Position numbers and translations under genes: made by a program. A stretch of 64,000 bases of DNA from Archilochus colubris. Its lineage: Eukaryota > Chordata > Aves > Apodiformes > Trochilidae. This document shows, one piece after another, positions 1 to 13,499 of the stretch (positions are counted from its first letter, which is position 1; each line of letters opens with the position of its first letter). The DNA lies in contig CM041085.1 of assembly GCA_023079485.1 (NCBI GenBank), positions 90,965,115 through 91,029,114 of the forward strand. The letters are read 5' to 3'. The notes under the pieces were generated by a model, which was not told the origin of the DNA, searched no databases, and saw only the letters and a list, made by a program, of their open reading frames with translations.

Positions 1-1731
1 AAGAATTTTTTCTGTATTTTGAAGTATAATATTTGTATTTCAAAATTCCCATCTTCTTTTAAAATTCCTTCCCAATTTATGTTTACTGCTTATTCGTAAC
101 TGTGTTTGCCTCCTAATGGACAATTTTACAGCCCGAGAAAGCTTGAAAATGACCAAACTACCCAGAAACTCATCACAAATAGTGACACAGATGTTTAACT
201 GAGCTCCTCTTTGAGAGAAATCTAAAAGATATGGAGGGTGCTCATGAACAGCAGCTGAAATAAACATTGTAGGAAAAATCTCATGAAACAAAACCAGAAA
301 TTCCTTCATTTATTTTTTTGCATTTTTTAATTAAAATGCAGTTATTTCTGCAACAGTACATTTATTGCCAATATATTCACAGTTTAGTGTTTTGCAGTGT
401 AATAACACTGCAATAATGTGTGAAAATTTTTAGAGGAAAAATTAACAATATAATCAATGGTTGAAAGGAAGAGTAACCAAACTTAAGTAATGCAGTAATC
501 ATTATGGAACAATAATTTTAACCACAGGAAAAGCAAGGTATGTTAGTACAAACACAATAAAGAATTTTTTTTTATTTGCTTTAAAAATATTACAGATCAG
601 AATTTACTTGTTGCCCAATAACATGCTACTGGATAAAATGCTTCAATCAATGTTTTCCAGGAGCTACTGTGCAGTCTTTCAACTTGAAGAATGTCTTTGA
701 GATTTATAATGCATTTGTCATTGGCAGAGGGAATTCTACTCTCCAGTTTATTTGCTTTTTGGCAATCAATAAAGCTATTTGTACAAAAGTCCCTTTGAAT
801 TTGTCTAGTCTGGTATTTTCATTTCTGTGAAGTAAACAAACATGAGTTAAATAAGAACTTTTATTTTAGCTATTCTGTTTGTGACTTGAATCTCTTGAGA
901 CTAATACTTTCACAATTTAGAAGTTCAAAACATGCATGGGGGTCACTTCCATTTCTGTAAAAATCTTGGCCAGCAAAGGCTAGTAACCTTTACTGACCAT
1001 ACTACAAGATTTGTAGCTTGTAAAAAAGAACTAATATAACTACTGACATTTAACAGAATTTAATACTTTAAAACTGATTTACATTTTTCATGTGGCTTTG
1101 AGCAAGCTTCTGTGGACTTCATTGTTTTCTGTATTTCATGTTTTGTGATGAATTTGTAAAACCAGAGTAAACTTGAGTTTGAAAAATTGTCATGATTACT
1201 CCTCAGCTCACAATGTCTGAGGAATATTTCTACTGAAAAATAGATTTTCTGCCCATTCAAGGATACATCCACTTTATATATCAACACTGAGCCAGGCTCT
1301 TCCATCATATTTCTTCTTTCTGTCTCCTCTGAAGTGCTCTGTATGCCAATGGCAAAAGTCAGCATCTAGACTGCATCCACATAAAATAATTTTGGCTGGA
1401 AAGACCTTTTGGCATAATCATTTCTTCTCATTCTAGTCATTAATTTCTACTCAATTATCTCTGTCTATTATATATTCCTTATTTCTCATTTTAGGCATTA
1501 AAAGGTGCTTCATGCAGAGATACTGGAAGCGCATGAAGGCAGAGAGCCTTGTAGGCTCTCTTGATACATATATTTTGCATTATGTGACAATATAGCATAG
1601 TAGGTTATGTTTGTTCTCCAGTAATCCAAAAACTTTACCAATGGCTTTTCTTTGAGGCTTGTACAATCACATTTGTATATGTCCTAGTATGTGTGAATTT
1701 ATGTATGTGTTTATGGATATATTTTTGTCTG
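1..1731. other. Non-coding, AT-rich stretch
   Basis: I see no gene here. Open frames are short (about 100 codons at most) and do not resemble a known family. A faint CR1 3'-end-like patch lies near 1383-1430 but is too short and too diverged to annotate. Confidence 0.6.
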
Positions 1732-1737
1732 TTTCTG
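1732..1737. repeat. Target-site duplication, left copy (TTTCTG)
   Basis: The six bases TTTCTG directly precede the LTR and recur exactly at 2105-2110 directly after it. A 6-bp duplication is typical of alpha- and betaretrovirus-type integrases. Confidence 0.85.
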
Positions 1738-1985
1738 TGTAGTGGGATGGCTTGAAAGACGGGGACGTTCTGAGTTGCTGTATGCACAACCCCATGTTTG
1801 AGACCGATCAGAGTGACAAGGACACCCTGTCCTTGACGCTGGATTAGGAGGAGGCATGAAGTGAAAAACAAGTGGCTCCTACCCCTGCACCAATAGGATT
1901 CGCTTTTGCTGCATGTGAACAGCACTGGGTGACCTGTGGCAGGTAGTTTTGGAGTGCGGTGGAGGGGGCGTGGACACTGAAACAG

Positions 1986-1993
1986 TATATAAA
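1986..1993 (+). promoter_or_regulatory. TATA box of the solo LTR
   Basis: TATATAAA lies about 20 bp upstream of the LTR polyadenylation signal and about 95 bp downstream of a CCAAT box. It marks the probable U3/R start for plus-strand transcription. Whether it is still active cannot be told from sequence. Confidence 0.6.
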
Positions 1994-2007
1994 GGGGTTT
2001 TGTATGT

Positions 2008-2013
2008 AATAAA
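2008..2013 (+). promoter_or_regulatory. Polyadenylation signal of the solo LTR
   Basis: AATAAA in the sense strand of the LTR, just downstream of the TATA box. Its position fits an LTR in which the signal sits near the U3/R border. Confidence 0.55.
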
Positions 2014-2104
2014 CCTGGAAGCATCGATCATACCTCTGTGAGGACTCATCTTTGACTTCACGCCAAACCCCTAAGGTCGCCCCTCCCTCCCCCCCCCGGC
2101 AACA

Positions 2105-2110
2105 TTTCTG
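2105..2110. repeat. Target-site duplication, right copy (TTTCTG)
   Basis: An exact copy of the six bases at 1732-1737, immediately after the terminal CA of the LTR. Confidence 0.85.
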
Positions 2111-5100
2111 TGTCTCTCAGTAATTTCTAAAAATGCAGCCAATTTCAAGTTAACACAACAGAGCAACTGGATTCACAAAGCATATGAGCTTCCTAGAAGT
2201 CCTGTGAAAATAAGCAGACAGGTGAAAAACAGACCAGGACCAGTTTCACAGAGCAAGAATGGCTTCCTGTTCTCCATCTGCTTGAGAGCATAATTAGTTA
2301 ACTCACACCAGGTAATTGGATGGAAAAATAACATGGTCTGAACTACTTCATAATCCAGATAGTGAAAGATATTTTGATTTTTGAAGAATTAGGCCTCTTA
2401 CTGATAAGAACAACAATAACAGAAAAGACTGGGATAGCTTCAACAAATGTACATGGTTAACTAGAATAAAGTGTTCTGATGGCTGATATTCTCAACCAAT
2501 TGTCTCATTAACCCTACATATATCAGTCTTTCCCCACTATGAAGGCTAAATTAAACAGACAGATTTCTATCTATCTGTCTTACACAGGGTACAACCTCTT
2601 GCACAATATAAACCTGCTGTTTAAAGATGTTTGTGAGAGAGGGCAAAGATTCACAGACATACATGCGAGATAACATATGCTTGCCTTTTAATGGTGAGAA
2701 AATACAACAGAAAAAATTAATTCAGCATTCCTGAACAATTTTCAGGCAGCAGTCACAGATTTCATGAAGTACATATCTGTCAGTCATAGGACCAGTTAAA
2801 TTTTCTTTCTTAAAAATAACCAGCAAATAATATTTCATATGCAAGCTGCTTCATTCCCAGCTGTGGTCTTCCAAATAGTTTCAATTACAGAAGCACTTGA
2901 AGTCCCCAGTCATCAAACAGGTCCCTGTGAAGCACAATACCTTTTAGATTTTTATGGAGAATAATATATCTTACTTCAAATGAAAAGAGAACCAAGATGT
3001 TGTCCAGAAGTCATTACACCTGAGGGTTACAGAAGCACTAGTTTTGTAGTCTATGTATCATCTGTCATAAAAAAAGGATTAGAATAAACTGGTATAAGAA
3101 CAATCTACACCAACATGGTGGCATTGCAAGGGATCAGGTTCTTGTGCTAATCCTATTCTTTGTATAACTGAACAAAAATAATTACAAATGTTGGCCTTTC
3201 AGGGAGAGTGCACGATGAACTGCTTTACTCAGAGCAAGGAGCTGAGTGCTACCTTCTGCCACCACTGCTATCTACATTCCCCTCACCAACAAAGTAAAAC
3301 CTTATATTTCACATTTTTAAATACATTCTCTACAACTGAGAGCCACTGCAGGAGTATGAATGAGGGAGAAGTTTGCTAGTTGCTGATTGGCAGCAGAAAC
3401 TTGTTTCCTGAGCAGTTGAAGAGGCTTGAAACCTTGGAAGTGACACTGGGAGAAGGAGCAGCACTCAAGTTGCATCTTTCAGAAAGATTATTAATTTATC
3501 TTTTCCGTAGAGCTAGAGAAGGAGGGTGAAATTATTCACGGAACACTCAGATCAGCACCAATACAGGGACAAATGACGCAGATAGGGGCAGATTAGAGAA
3601 TTCCCATAGGAACAGAGGAAATCTCCTAAGTAGGGCACTGTGTTCAAATACACAAATGACCTCCAATACTCCTGAGAGATAAGTCCAAGAGACACCTATA
3701 AACTAGCTGAACAGGAAAAATATGGAAATGGAACTAGGAAGTGATACATCCATCATCTGGAGGCCCTACTTTGTACTGCATATAAACTTATTAAATAGGA
3801 GAAACTTCAGTTACAAAAAAAAAAAAAAAGACAAATGTTACCTCAGTTCAGTTCTCTCTTGCCCAGGATGTTTCCAAGCTCTTCTTTTTTTTCTAAAAAC
3901 ATCAGGTTTGACTCAGTGTATCTACAATGTAAACAATATGAAATCAACACCACCACTTAAGATGCTATGGTTTTGGAAATCTGTACTCTATAAATGATCA
4001 AATAACAAGGTCAAGGTCAGAATACTGTCTTGCTAAACAGACTGACAGCTAATTGGAAAAATCTCTTGGCTGAGCTCAACTAAACTCCCTGTTGTATTTC
4101 TTCAGAATATGTCTGGTGTTTTATTTATGTGTGTAGTGGGTTGTGATTTTGCCTACTATGATTTGTGTTTGTTTTTCAGCCTGTTCTTGCAGATATTTTG
4201 CATGGAACTAATCCTCTTTCCAGCTCATCCTCCCCCACTTCTAACCTGAGTTATAACTTGATCTTTGAAAGATTTCCTGCAAATAATTGTGTCTTGAGTG
4301 GGAGGATTACCATAACATTCAGAACATTGATCTCAGTGAAACTTATAGGGAAAAAAATTGCACAGGGAATCATGAGTTTACCCACAGGCATGAAGCTTTA
4401 AGTTAGTCAGAGAGTTCATAAATATGTAGTGAGGAATGTCTAATATTGAACTGACAAATGCAGTTAAATGGTGAACAGACAAGGCTCAGGGGATAGCTAT
4501 ACAATGCATTGCATTTCTAAGTAGTCTATTTTAAATCTTATACTTTCAAAATGACCTGTAAGTGCTCTTTTTTTAATGGATGAATGGTAACGAACCTGAG
4601 TGCTCTCTAACCACTTGTTTTTAGACAGAACTCTGCCCTGAATATCTCAGTGCTGAAGCCCTCTAAATTACTGTGGATAAGCAGCTAAAATACCACTGCG
4701 TCTGAAATATTTTCTCACTTCTATTTATTTAGCTTGCCTTGAATATAATCTAAAGAAAAGGATTTGTTGAAGTAGAAAGTGATGAAGAAATAGATACTGT
4801 CTATATCACATGGTTAATAATCACACGTTGACACCAACTACTGAGGAAAACTTGCATGATTCCCCTCTAAAAACCACTGCAGCTGGAATGGTAAAGAAAG
4901 CACTTTCCTATCTCAGGCAGTCGGTATAATTCACTGTGAAATCAGGAGAAATCTTTAATCCTAATTAAACTTTTCTGAGTAGAGACTGAATACAAGCTTA
5001 TAATTTGCTCACAATTACAATTTTCTACATAAAACTTACTCAATTATTGCATGTAATAAACAAAGTCTTGTAAAACACAGGGCTTTATCCTGGAATTTAT

Positions 5101-8100
5101 TAATTTCAGAATGAAGGATTATTATTACACTATCAGAAATCCAAACCTCCAAGAAGTTAACTGTTCAAGGACACAGCTGGAGATGCACAATAGTCCCTCT
5201 GAGCTGCCACTACATATGCACTGTAAAGGAAATAGACTTCTGACTGCATTGTATGTACTGCTTTGTATATAGTATAAAATACAGGCATACATTTTGCATA
5301 CAATGTAAACACAGAAAACATTTTAAAAGGAGATTTCCAGAAGGGTGAGAAAAGGTTATGCATTATGTAGATCTTCTTAAAACAGAAGAAATTTTCTGAA
5401 CTGAAAACTGCTAGTAGAAGGGGTCTGACTAGTAGACTTCTGGGATATTTGTTCTCTCCATCTTCAGTCCTCTATTCCAAGAACTACTACAGCCATTGGG
5501 TCTTTCACATGGCACCTGCAGCCCAGCATTCCATCTCCTGTATTAAACCAGGTTTCCTGCATTTGGAACCCAAAGGAGCAGATAAAATGTTACAGTGATG
5601 GAGACTGAGCTAATAGGACTACAGAAGACTCGACTCTCTATGTCTGCCTTGCCTTAGGCCCGTAGCAGAGGCATTGTACAAAAGATCATGCTCCAAAAAA
5701 GGATTGCCATAGCAAGTTCAAGAAAACACCCTCCTCCACCACCACAGATCCTCAAAGTGACTTTAACAGAGAGGTGGTAAAATGGCTGGAAAACGTTTGT
5801 AAAAAACACCTTTTCGCCAAAAATGTGTCTCCTGATTTAACTGTTAAGATAAATAGGCAAGTAGGCAGGCACACAGATAAACATGTATGAACTATAAGAC
5901 AGTGGTCATGAAAATAAATTTTGTGAAACTCAAAGCTTTCAAAGTAGAAGAGTAAGTGTAAAGTCAAAAGGAGTCATTCTAATCTATCTCCTGCCTAAAA
6001 GAGGTCAAAAGTGTTCCCCAATACTGTTAAATCCTGCCAACATTACAGAAACACCTTTGAAAAATTGCAGCAGGATAACTTTCTGAATTATAACCTGTGG
6101 TGACAACCTATGTCATTATTCAGTAAGTTGTTCCACTGGATAATGATTGTAACATCTACAAATGTTAATCAGAACAATCTTAGCATCACACATCCATTTT
6201 CCTGTCTAAGTAACTGGTTCCTTTTACCTCTGTCATGACCATCCCTTGAAGCCTATGCAGAAGAAGAGACAGGAGGGTAGAACTGGAGGTGACTGACCAG
6301 GTTCCGTGTGTTGAGCACTCACACTTGTGAACCAGAACTGCATGATACAAGGCTCCCTCCCTTCTGAAAAACAAATCCTGGCACCTGCCTGCTTGACACA
6401 TTCATGGTGAGGCTGCAGTGAATGATGGTGTGTGCAGGCCCTGCAGCTACCTGCATTGGTATCAGCTGAAGGCCTGAAGGCTCCTATATGTCCTTTGCTT
6501 TTACTCGCCTCAAGATATTGGACCGAGTTTATAGACAGACAAATTGACTAACTATTCTCTTTCTAATTGTGTTTGGCTTATATGGACACATGAAATCTAT
6601 AGATATTGTTAGTTACCTCTCATTCTCTGGACACTTATTCCCAGTTAAAGTCAGTTCTTCCCACGGCACTGGTCAGCTATTGATCGTGATCAGTTTGTTA
6701 CCATGCTCTGCTACTCTACAACTCTTTGGCAAAATGCTGAGCTCTTTTCCCCTCTCCACTGTCACAGACCACAGCATTTTTATTCCAAATGAAGTTGGTT
6801 CCACTTATCTTCGTGCTTATGACTCTTCTTCAGATGAAGTGTATCTGCTCTGTCTCCCAGGACATTTGGCAAGCAGCAATGCACAAGGGATTAACTATTT
6901 CTGGAATTCATTCAGACACAGAGCTCAAGAAGTTCTCTGCACTTTGAACAAAAGAGTGTCTCCCACCAGTTATTTATACTCTTATGCAAGACTTACTGAG
7001 GTCAGGAGACAATAATGGGTGTCACTGGGTTGTAGAGACAGTACCACGTCATGAATCCCTTTCTTGTTTCATTAGAAAAATCTTTTACAAGAGGATTCAG
7101 TCTTTCATACTTGTAAGTATGTTGCAGGAGGAAAAAAAATACATTCATAAGGTTCATGCAAAGCATTTTACAGCACATACCTCCTACAAAGATCACTGTT
7201 CCAAAAAGCTGTTTGCTTTTGATGAATGACAGCACTATCAGGGCACAAGCATTTTATGCTTCATTCTGCCCAGTATACACCTATCTGTAAACCCAAGCAT
7301 GCATACATTTATTTCAAACCAATTTCCTTCAGTCAGATAGAAAAAGTAACTGCTCAATACAAAAGCAAAATTATTTCACCTAGAAAATGTTCAAGATTTG
7401 TTAATCAGTTTTTAGTTTGTGAATGTCATTTAACAGATATGGGAAATAATTTAAGATTTTTTTCTTTACACCAGTTGAAAATGTGGTAATCACATTTGTT
7501 AATAATTCCTAAACACAGAGTTGGACAATTGGATATGACTTTAATAGAACATGTTTAGCAATGACTGCATACTTTTGCACAGAAAAACCCAAACAAAACC
7601 AAAACCAGAACAAACCGTTCCTAGAGATCTTTAGGGAGATCTCTAAAGAAAGAATTAGACCCAAAAGAGGGATGCTTATTGCACATTTGAACATTGATAT
7701 TGTTCAGATCATTGCTCCCTTAGACTTTGATGTCATTAATTCTCTGCAGATCACAGTACTGTATTAATGAATACATTCTGGAGATCAGTTTTGGGAGGGT
7801 ATTTGAAAAATAAGCACACCTACTATATTGAGCTTACTCCTTGATTTCAAAAGTGAGTCACACACACTCTTGATATCCCTGTTAGAACTCCAAGAACTAC
7901 AAATAATAATTCTAGGAAGAACCATGATGCAGACATTCTTCTCTGTTCTAGAAATCATCCAGTGAACAAAGACCACTGAAAGCAACTAATTAAATAAACA
8001 AGAAGTAAAATGTGTTCAGGTGGCAATACAAAGTTTCTAAGAGAATTAGACAGTAACCTGGACTTGATGGTTCTAAGGCAAGTGAATTTCGGCTTCCCTT

Positions 8101-10619
8101 TCCTCAGGTAATATCATGACATTCAGTCTTTGATATTCATACGCTATTGCTTCTACAACAAGGCTTACTGGGCAGAGAGAGCAGTGTAAGAAAGTGGTCT
8201 TTGGACCAATAAAATGAGAGAGAGCAAGAACTTCTTCTTCTAGATGATCTCTCTGAGAAGCAGTAATATTTCAGAAGAGATGTCAGGAAATAGATTTTTC
8301 TCCTTTTTTAAGGCTCCATATTCCTAAGGACAGTTTTGCTGAGTAGTGTTCCAAGATCATTGCTGCTCATTTGTTTTGTTTCACAGATAAGTTCAGATCA
8401 TACTGTCCAACTTCTACACACAGACGTCAGATCTTGTATTTTCAGCATAACTTACAATGCAAGCAGTTACACATTGAGAGTTCAGAAGTTACTGTTCCCA
8501 TGAACGTGCCAAATGTGAACTATTAAAGCAAGTTACCAAAGCTTGGTTTGCTTCCCATGAGCTGAATGCTGAGCACATGCACATGCAGAGCTGCCACAGA
8601 GCAGCTGACACCCAGTAGAGTGCACATATCCTAAGACTTTAAACTACTTTGGCTCTTTAAAAGCCCCGTTCAGGTAACACTCTCAAAGTGCTCATAATAT
8701 TTCTCTCTCTCCTTTTTTCTCTCTCATATTGCTTTAATAGCTAAATATAGACTTATCTAGTGTATGCATTAACAGGCAGAACAGGTAATAAAAGCAGAAG
8801 TATAAATACCTTCTCTACTTTAGGAAATTACACTGGTGTAATTTTCCCTTCCTCATTTGAGTAGTGTGAGACCTTAGTGCAAACAAGGACTGTAACATTA
8901 AAATGTGTTCAGCAGTACTGGTCAAATCAGCTACACAGCTGGGTCTCTGGATAAAAGCTGAATAAAAACCCTGCAGGCCTTAGAAGGAGATGAAAATAGA
9001 GCACTGTCCAGGAGACCCCAAAGGCACTACACAAAACATGTTGTATTGTAGGTATCTACTGAAAGTTAGTATCCTGAGAAAGAAACCAAAGGAGAGCTCC
9101 TACCAAGTAAGGGCAGACAGAACAGGAGAGAAATCCTTAAATTCTTTCATTTTGGTCCCCTTCACCTAGTACATGTCAGTGTTCCTCACTACAGCAGTTC
9201 TCAGTGTTCTTCTCTTAGCATTTCTTCTTCTAGTTGGTGCTTGGTAAGGATTGCCTTGACCCAAACACTCTTTTTTATTCACTCACTGAACAAAAAGTTG
9301 AGGGAGTCCATACCAGTAATTCTAGCTGGTGCAGGTTTTCACAGTACACACCTAAGGCTATCTATCAGCATTGTGGACTTCCCAAATTTCCTATGCATGT
9401 TTCTTAAAAGATATTTATTATCTGAAAACACTTGCTAGTCTAAATTCCTATTAATGTAGTTGAAACCTTATTACTTCTTGTTCCCCTTCTCAGTGCCCAT
9501 GGAGACCAGCAGGTAGAGATGATTTACACATGAACCCATCCATCTTCTCCATGAAGTCTTCTTCTGTATGAGGCTAATCAAAACCAACCTTTTCTATCCT
9601 TCCTCGGTAGGAATATTTTTTAAATTTATCTTCTCTCTCAACTCCTTCCATCTTGCATGCATCCTTCTCAAAATATGGTGTATAAAACTGGCTCAGAACT
9701 TTAGCCGAGACTACAATGTGACTGGATGTCAAGGTATATAAAAAAATAGCAATGACAGATTTATATCTGATATGATTCATTAACAACTTCTATTTTACCA
9801 GTTGAATCATCTATATCAGAAATTATTAATCCAGTATGCAAGTGTGAAAAGCAGAAGAAAAGCTTTCACTGTGAAAGCAGAATAATTAATTCATGGGAAA
9901 TTATACTTCTAATAATATCTGCTCCCCATTTGGAAAAGTACATACCAGGCTGGTTGACTGGTTTTCACTTTCTGATTCATAATAACATACAGAACCAGCA
10001 CTGCTGCACAGCAGGAAATTCACTATTCATTCATTTAATTTCCATTTTCACTTTATATTTTGTAGTTGGATTTCACCTTCTTGATTTCACATCACCTCTC
10101 AAGTTAATCCAAAGCTAAAGTAAAGCAATGGCAAAAAGGAAGAAGAGTATGCTCCAAGTCTGTCAATAAATAGAGGGCTGGATGGGTTCAAATGTGCAGT
10201 ATTAGTGAAACTTATTTCTTGAGAAAGAGAGTGTGAAAGGTGCAACCTGTCACTAAGTGAAGAACTTAATTTCCAATATCCATCGCTGTCACTAGTGCTA
10301 AAGAGCAGTGGATGTGAGGGAAAGTTGGAGGAGGAGGTTGTATCATTCGTATGGCTCAGCCCAGATAATTTCTACTCAAGCCTTTGAATGAATTCATAAG
10401 ACTCCTCAGAATGCTGAAAATAAATCCTTTTTATTCCATCACCCCAAACTACCAGTGAAAATATTGACACATATTGAACTCAGATTAGGATTTTGTCACA
10501 TTGCATGTGATAAACTTTTACAGTTTGACAGGCAGCAATTGATAACTACTATGCTGTTACAGTTTTTCAACTACTTGTGCATCAACTTTACTATAATTTC
10601 ATCATCCATAATTTCATCA
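2111..10619. other. Long non-coding stretch
   Basis: I find no supportable gene or transposon in this 8.5 kb. It contains a run of 15 A at 3815-3829 and short low-complexity patches (for example a CT-rich patch near 8701-8730). The longest open frame, 148 codons on the plus strand at 6569-7015, has no recognisable domain. Its length is within what AT-rich DNA of this size yields by chance. A 13-bp unit (ATAATTTCATCAT) occurs twice in near tandem at 10594-10620. Confidence 0.55.
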
Positions 10620-10975
10620 TATTTCCCTGAGAGTGTCGTAGGGGATATCATCAAATGTCTTACTCAAGTCAAGAACTATCACGTCTTCTGCTTCTCTTTT
10701 TGTCCTCTAAGCCAGTTATCCTGTCAAAGAAAGAAATTAGGCTCTTTTGTTGTTTTTGCTCATAGCAAATCCATATTAGCTGTCTCTTATCAACTTATTA
10801 TTCTTGAGGTACTTTCAAATTGATTGCTTAATAAATTGTTCCAATAACTTTTGGGTATTTGAACTTACGCTGTCTACTCTATAATTCTCAGGATTCTCCT
10901 TCTCTATGGGTAGGTGTTACTACATCTGCCCTTTTCCAGTCTCTCAGAGACCCTTGCTGTCCCATACTAGATCTT
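10620..10975 (-). mobile_element. Old CR1 LINE fragment (reverse-transcriptase region)
   Basis: Read on the minus strand, this follows the middle of the CR1 pol region, upstream of the 3' third. Recognisable CR1-like phrases on the plus strand include the segment around 10660-10690 (tcaagtcaagaactatcac), the one around 10760-10785 (catagcaaatccatatt) and the one around 10930-10950 (cccttttccagtctctcag). It carries stops and indels in every frame, so it is an ancient dead copy. Both ends are truncated and approximate, and there is no 3' octamer tail. The covered region corresponds to the CR1 fragment at 49318-49895, but the two look like independent insertions. Confidence 0.6.
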
Positions 10976-13302
10976 GGAGATAAATGGTGACGATGTATTA
11001 CACTCTTATGATTTATTACTTGAAGCAGATGTTATTTTGCAAGAAGAACCTAAGCTAAAATCAGCATTGCAAAGCAGAATATTTACAATGTTATATAATT
11101 TTATCTGCAAGTTAAGACCTTGCATAAACCCACTATATGGAAACACCAATTACCCTCAGCACATGTTTGTGCCCATTCCTTACAAAAATATTATTTCACT
11201 TAAAATAACTACCTAAAAATATTATAAGTGGATTTATAGGAAAATATGGAAGGCAGAAAAGAAGAAAATCAGGCAAGCAGGCAGGCATGAAGGAAGGACC
11301 ACCATAAACAAGGTGCCTTAAAATAACAATAAATAAAAAATAAACAGAGGTCTTCTTCAGCACAACACATGAAAATATTAAAAGAAGTATAAGTCTGTCT
11401 GTCCTTGCTTCTACCTATGCATGTAAATGGCTTTCTGGACTGCCTTAGGGATGCAGAAATTCCAGATTCCCTCCCTCAGGGGATCTGGAAAAACTAAACT
11501 ATAGCCTCCCCAAAAATATAGCTCTCCCTACAAAGTTGTTTCTTATTAATTTAGCTTAAAGCATTACAGCCCCTTTGTATGTTCCTAGAAACACCTATGA
11601 AGTAAACAGTTCCCCAGATCACAGGGGAAAAAAATGCAGCTTGAAGCTAAAAAGACTGTAGGCTGATATTCCAGACAGCTTTGTTACTATTTATAGCTGC
11701 TATTCTGTTTTTAGGTGAGAATGACATATTCTGTATGGAAATTTTTCCTAATTTAGAGAACCTGGTATACAGTTTTATTTTTGAACATAATCGCTGGTGA
11801 ACATTATGTACTTTGTGCATATTCTTAACTGTTCTCCTACATAATTTCATGCACAAATCATTAACTGCAGTTTACTCATAGCAGTGAAGTTATTTGTATC
11901 CATGATTTCAAGACCACAGTCTGCTATTATCTTCACAAGTCTGTGAAAATAGGATGCTTTCAGAGAAACCCTTCTGTTTATCAAATTCTGCCTTCAGTCT
12001 GGAAACAAGTGGTCAAAGAAATATCTAAAGTACAGCAGAGGTAATATTTTAGCAATGTGATAGAATCAATGCTTAAATTCACAATTGGTACATAATTGAA
12101 TACACTCAATAACACTATCAAATGAATGCTGCCTGCACTTCAAAAACTGTCTTGGGTAGGTGGAAGCAGTAGCACACAGGTAAGAGTTACTCTTTAAACA
12201 GAAGGTAAAAGTTAAGGTCATTTATTCAGTTTAAGGGATAAAAAAAGAAATATTGCAGACAAAGCTGGCTTTCAACATTTCCTTTTCCTTAGAACAAATT
12301 TGTCTTTTTATAGATTACAGTAAGCTGTAAGGAGTGAGATGTCAAGGAACTGCAAGAAATCCTTTATGAAACAGGACAGGCAGACAGTGACGGCTGGCAA
12401 GAACTGAAGACAACTAAAGTGAAGGGGATATTTCTAAGAGGCATCTCTGCTCACAGGGTGTCTCTTGTGGATATAAAGAATGGCTTGATAATGAGTAGGG
12501 CTCTGATTTCAAATGTCCAAACGTGATGAAAGAAGGCAAATTCTGTTTCAATCCCCCATTGTTCCATCTGCTGGAATGTGCTCCCATGTCTCATTGCACA
12601 CAGCCTGCACGTGCAAACACCCCCAAGGCCCTGGCTTCATCAGCAACAGCATTCTCCTCTTGCTTTCATATATACCTCACAAAGCATGTTAGACATGTTC
12701 CCTTCAGTTTTCACTGGCAGGAAGAAGCACAAAGCTATGTCTAAGGGGTCATTTTTGTTCCATTTGCTGCTAATTATAAGTATAGGCTGTGCAGCATTTC
12801 CTCACAAAAATCTTTTCAACTCCTCTCATAGCACATCACTTCTTATTTTCTAAATGGATGCTACATCAGAAATATTCTCTGGTTTTGAGCTACATCCATT
12901 TTAGCTCTCCCTAGTGTCCACCCCTCCGCCACAAAATGCTACTCGTTGGAATTTCAATCAGATCATTCTATAACCTATTTAGATGCTCAAATTATCATCA
13001 AGGTACCTTGAAATTCAGGATTGCCTCCAAAACCTGGTAATTGTCTGATTGCCTGACTGCCTGAGTGTGAAAATGAGTGAAAATGTGAACCTTACATACG
13101 ACGTTACAACCAGTTATGGAAATAATAAAAAAGGTAAGAGACTGTGGTGAGATTACTGGTCATTATGCAGACTGCACAACCAGAACCCATGCAGGACAGT
13201 GCGACAGATGTTAACCATTACATGTCAGTGTCTCTAGAACTACTTAGTATAGGAAAGATGGTATGCTAAGTATGGAAAAATATTAAATTCATATTCAACT
13301 CC
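10976..13302. other. Non-coding stretch
   Basis: No gene or recognisable mobile element. Open frames at 12523-12853 on the plus strand overlap each other in different frames and match nothing I know. A small AGGC/GGAAGG-type simple patch occurs near 11270-11300. Confidence 0.55.
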
Positions 13303-13499
13303 AGGAAAAAAAAAATAAAGAAATAAGAAACAAAAAAGAAAAAAAAGGAAAAAGGAGAAAAAAGAGAAAAAATAAAAAGAAAAATAGGGGGAAAAAAAGG
13401 AAAGGAAAAAAAGGAAAAAAGAAAGAATGAAAAAAAGAAAAAAGAAAAAAAAGAAAAAAGAGGAAGGAAGAAAAAAAAAGAAAAGAAAAGAAAAAAAAA
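13303..13499 (+). repeat. Polypurine tract, about 197 bp (A-rich with G)
   Basis: The plus strand is almost all A and G for about 197 bp, with only five or six pyrimidines breaking it (for example in the AATAAAG and AACAAA steps near 13316-13335). Units such as GAAAA, GGAAAA and AAAAAAG recur without a fixed period. The phenylalanine-rich open frame on the minus strand at 13266-13595 is only the translation of this tract. Long purine:pyrimidine asymmetry of this kind can adopt triplex (H-DNA) structure and often expands by slippage. That is family knowledge, not something seen here. Confidence 0.85.

Larger units (their letters stand above)
1738..2104 (+). mobile_element. Solo LTR of an endogenous retrovirus (367 bp)
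   Basis: This is a single long terminal repeat left after recombination removed the viral interior. It starts TGTAGTGGGATGG and ends GGCAACA, and it is bounded by a perfect 6-bp duplication, TTTCTG. Plus-strand promoter signals are in the expected order: a CCAAT box at 1890-1894, a TATA box (TATATAAA) at 1986-1993 and a polyadenylation signal (AATAAA) at 2008-2013. The short gap between TATA and AATAAA is the compact arrangement seen in alpharetrovirus-like LTRs. No gag, pol or env sequence lies on either side. The open frames on the minus strand here (1635-2061) cross the LTR and are not genes. The family name is not assigned. The structural call is strong because ends, duplication and signals all agree. 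Confidence 0.88.

Noticed and set aside
1383..1430. Patch resembling the CR1 3' end (TTTTGGCTGGAAAGACC)
   Set aside because: Too short and too diverged. Without an alignment score it cannot be told from chance.
6569..7015. 148-codon plus-strand open frame, among the longest in the window
   Set aside because: No recognisable domain, no splice context, and a length reachable by chance in 64 kb of AT-rich DNA on six frames.
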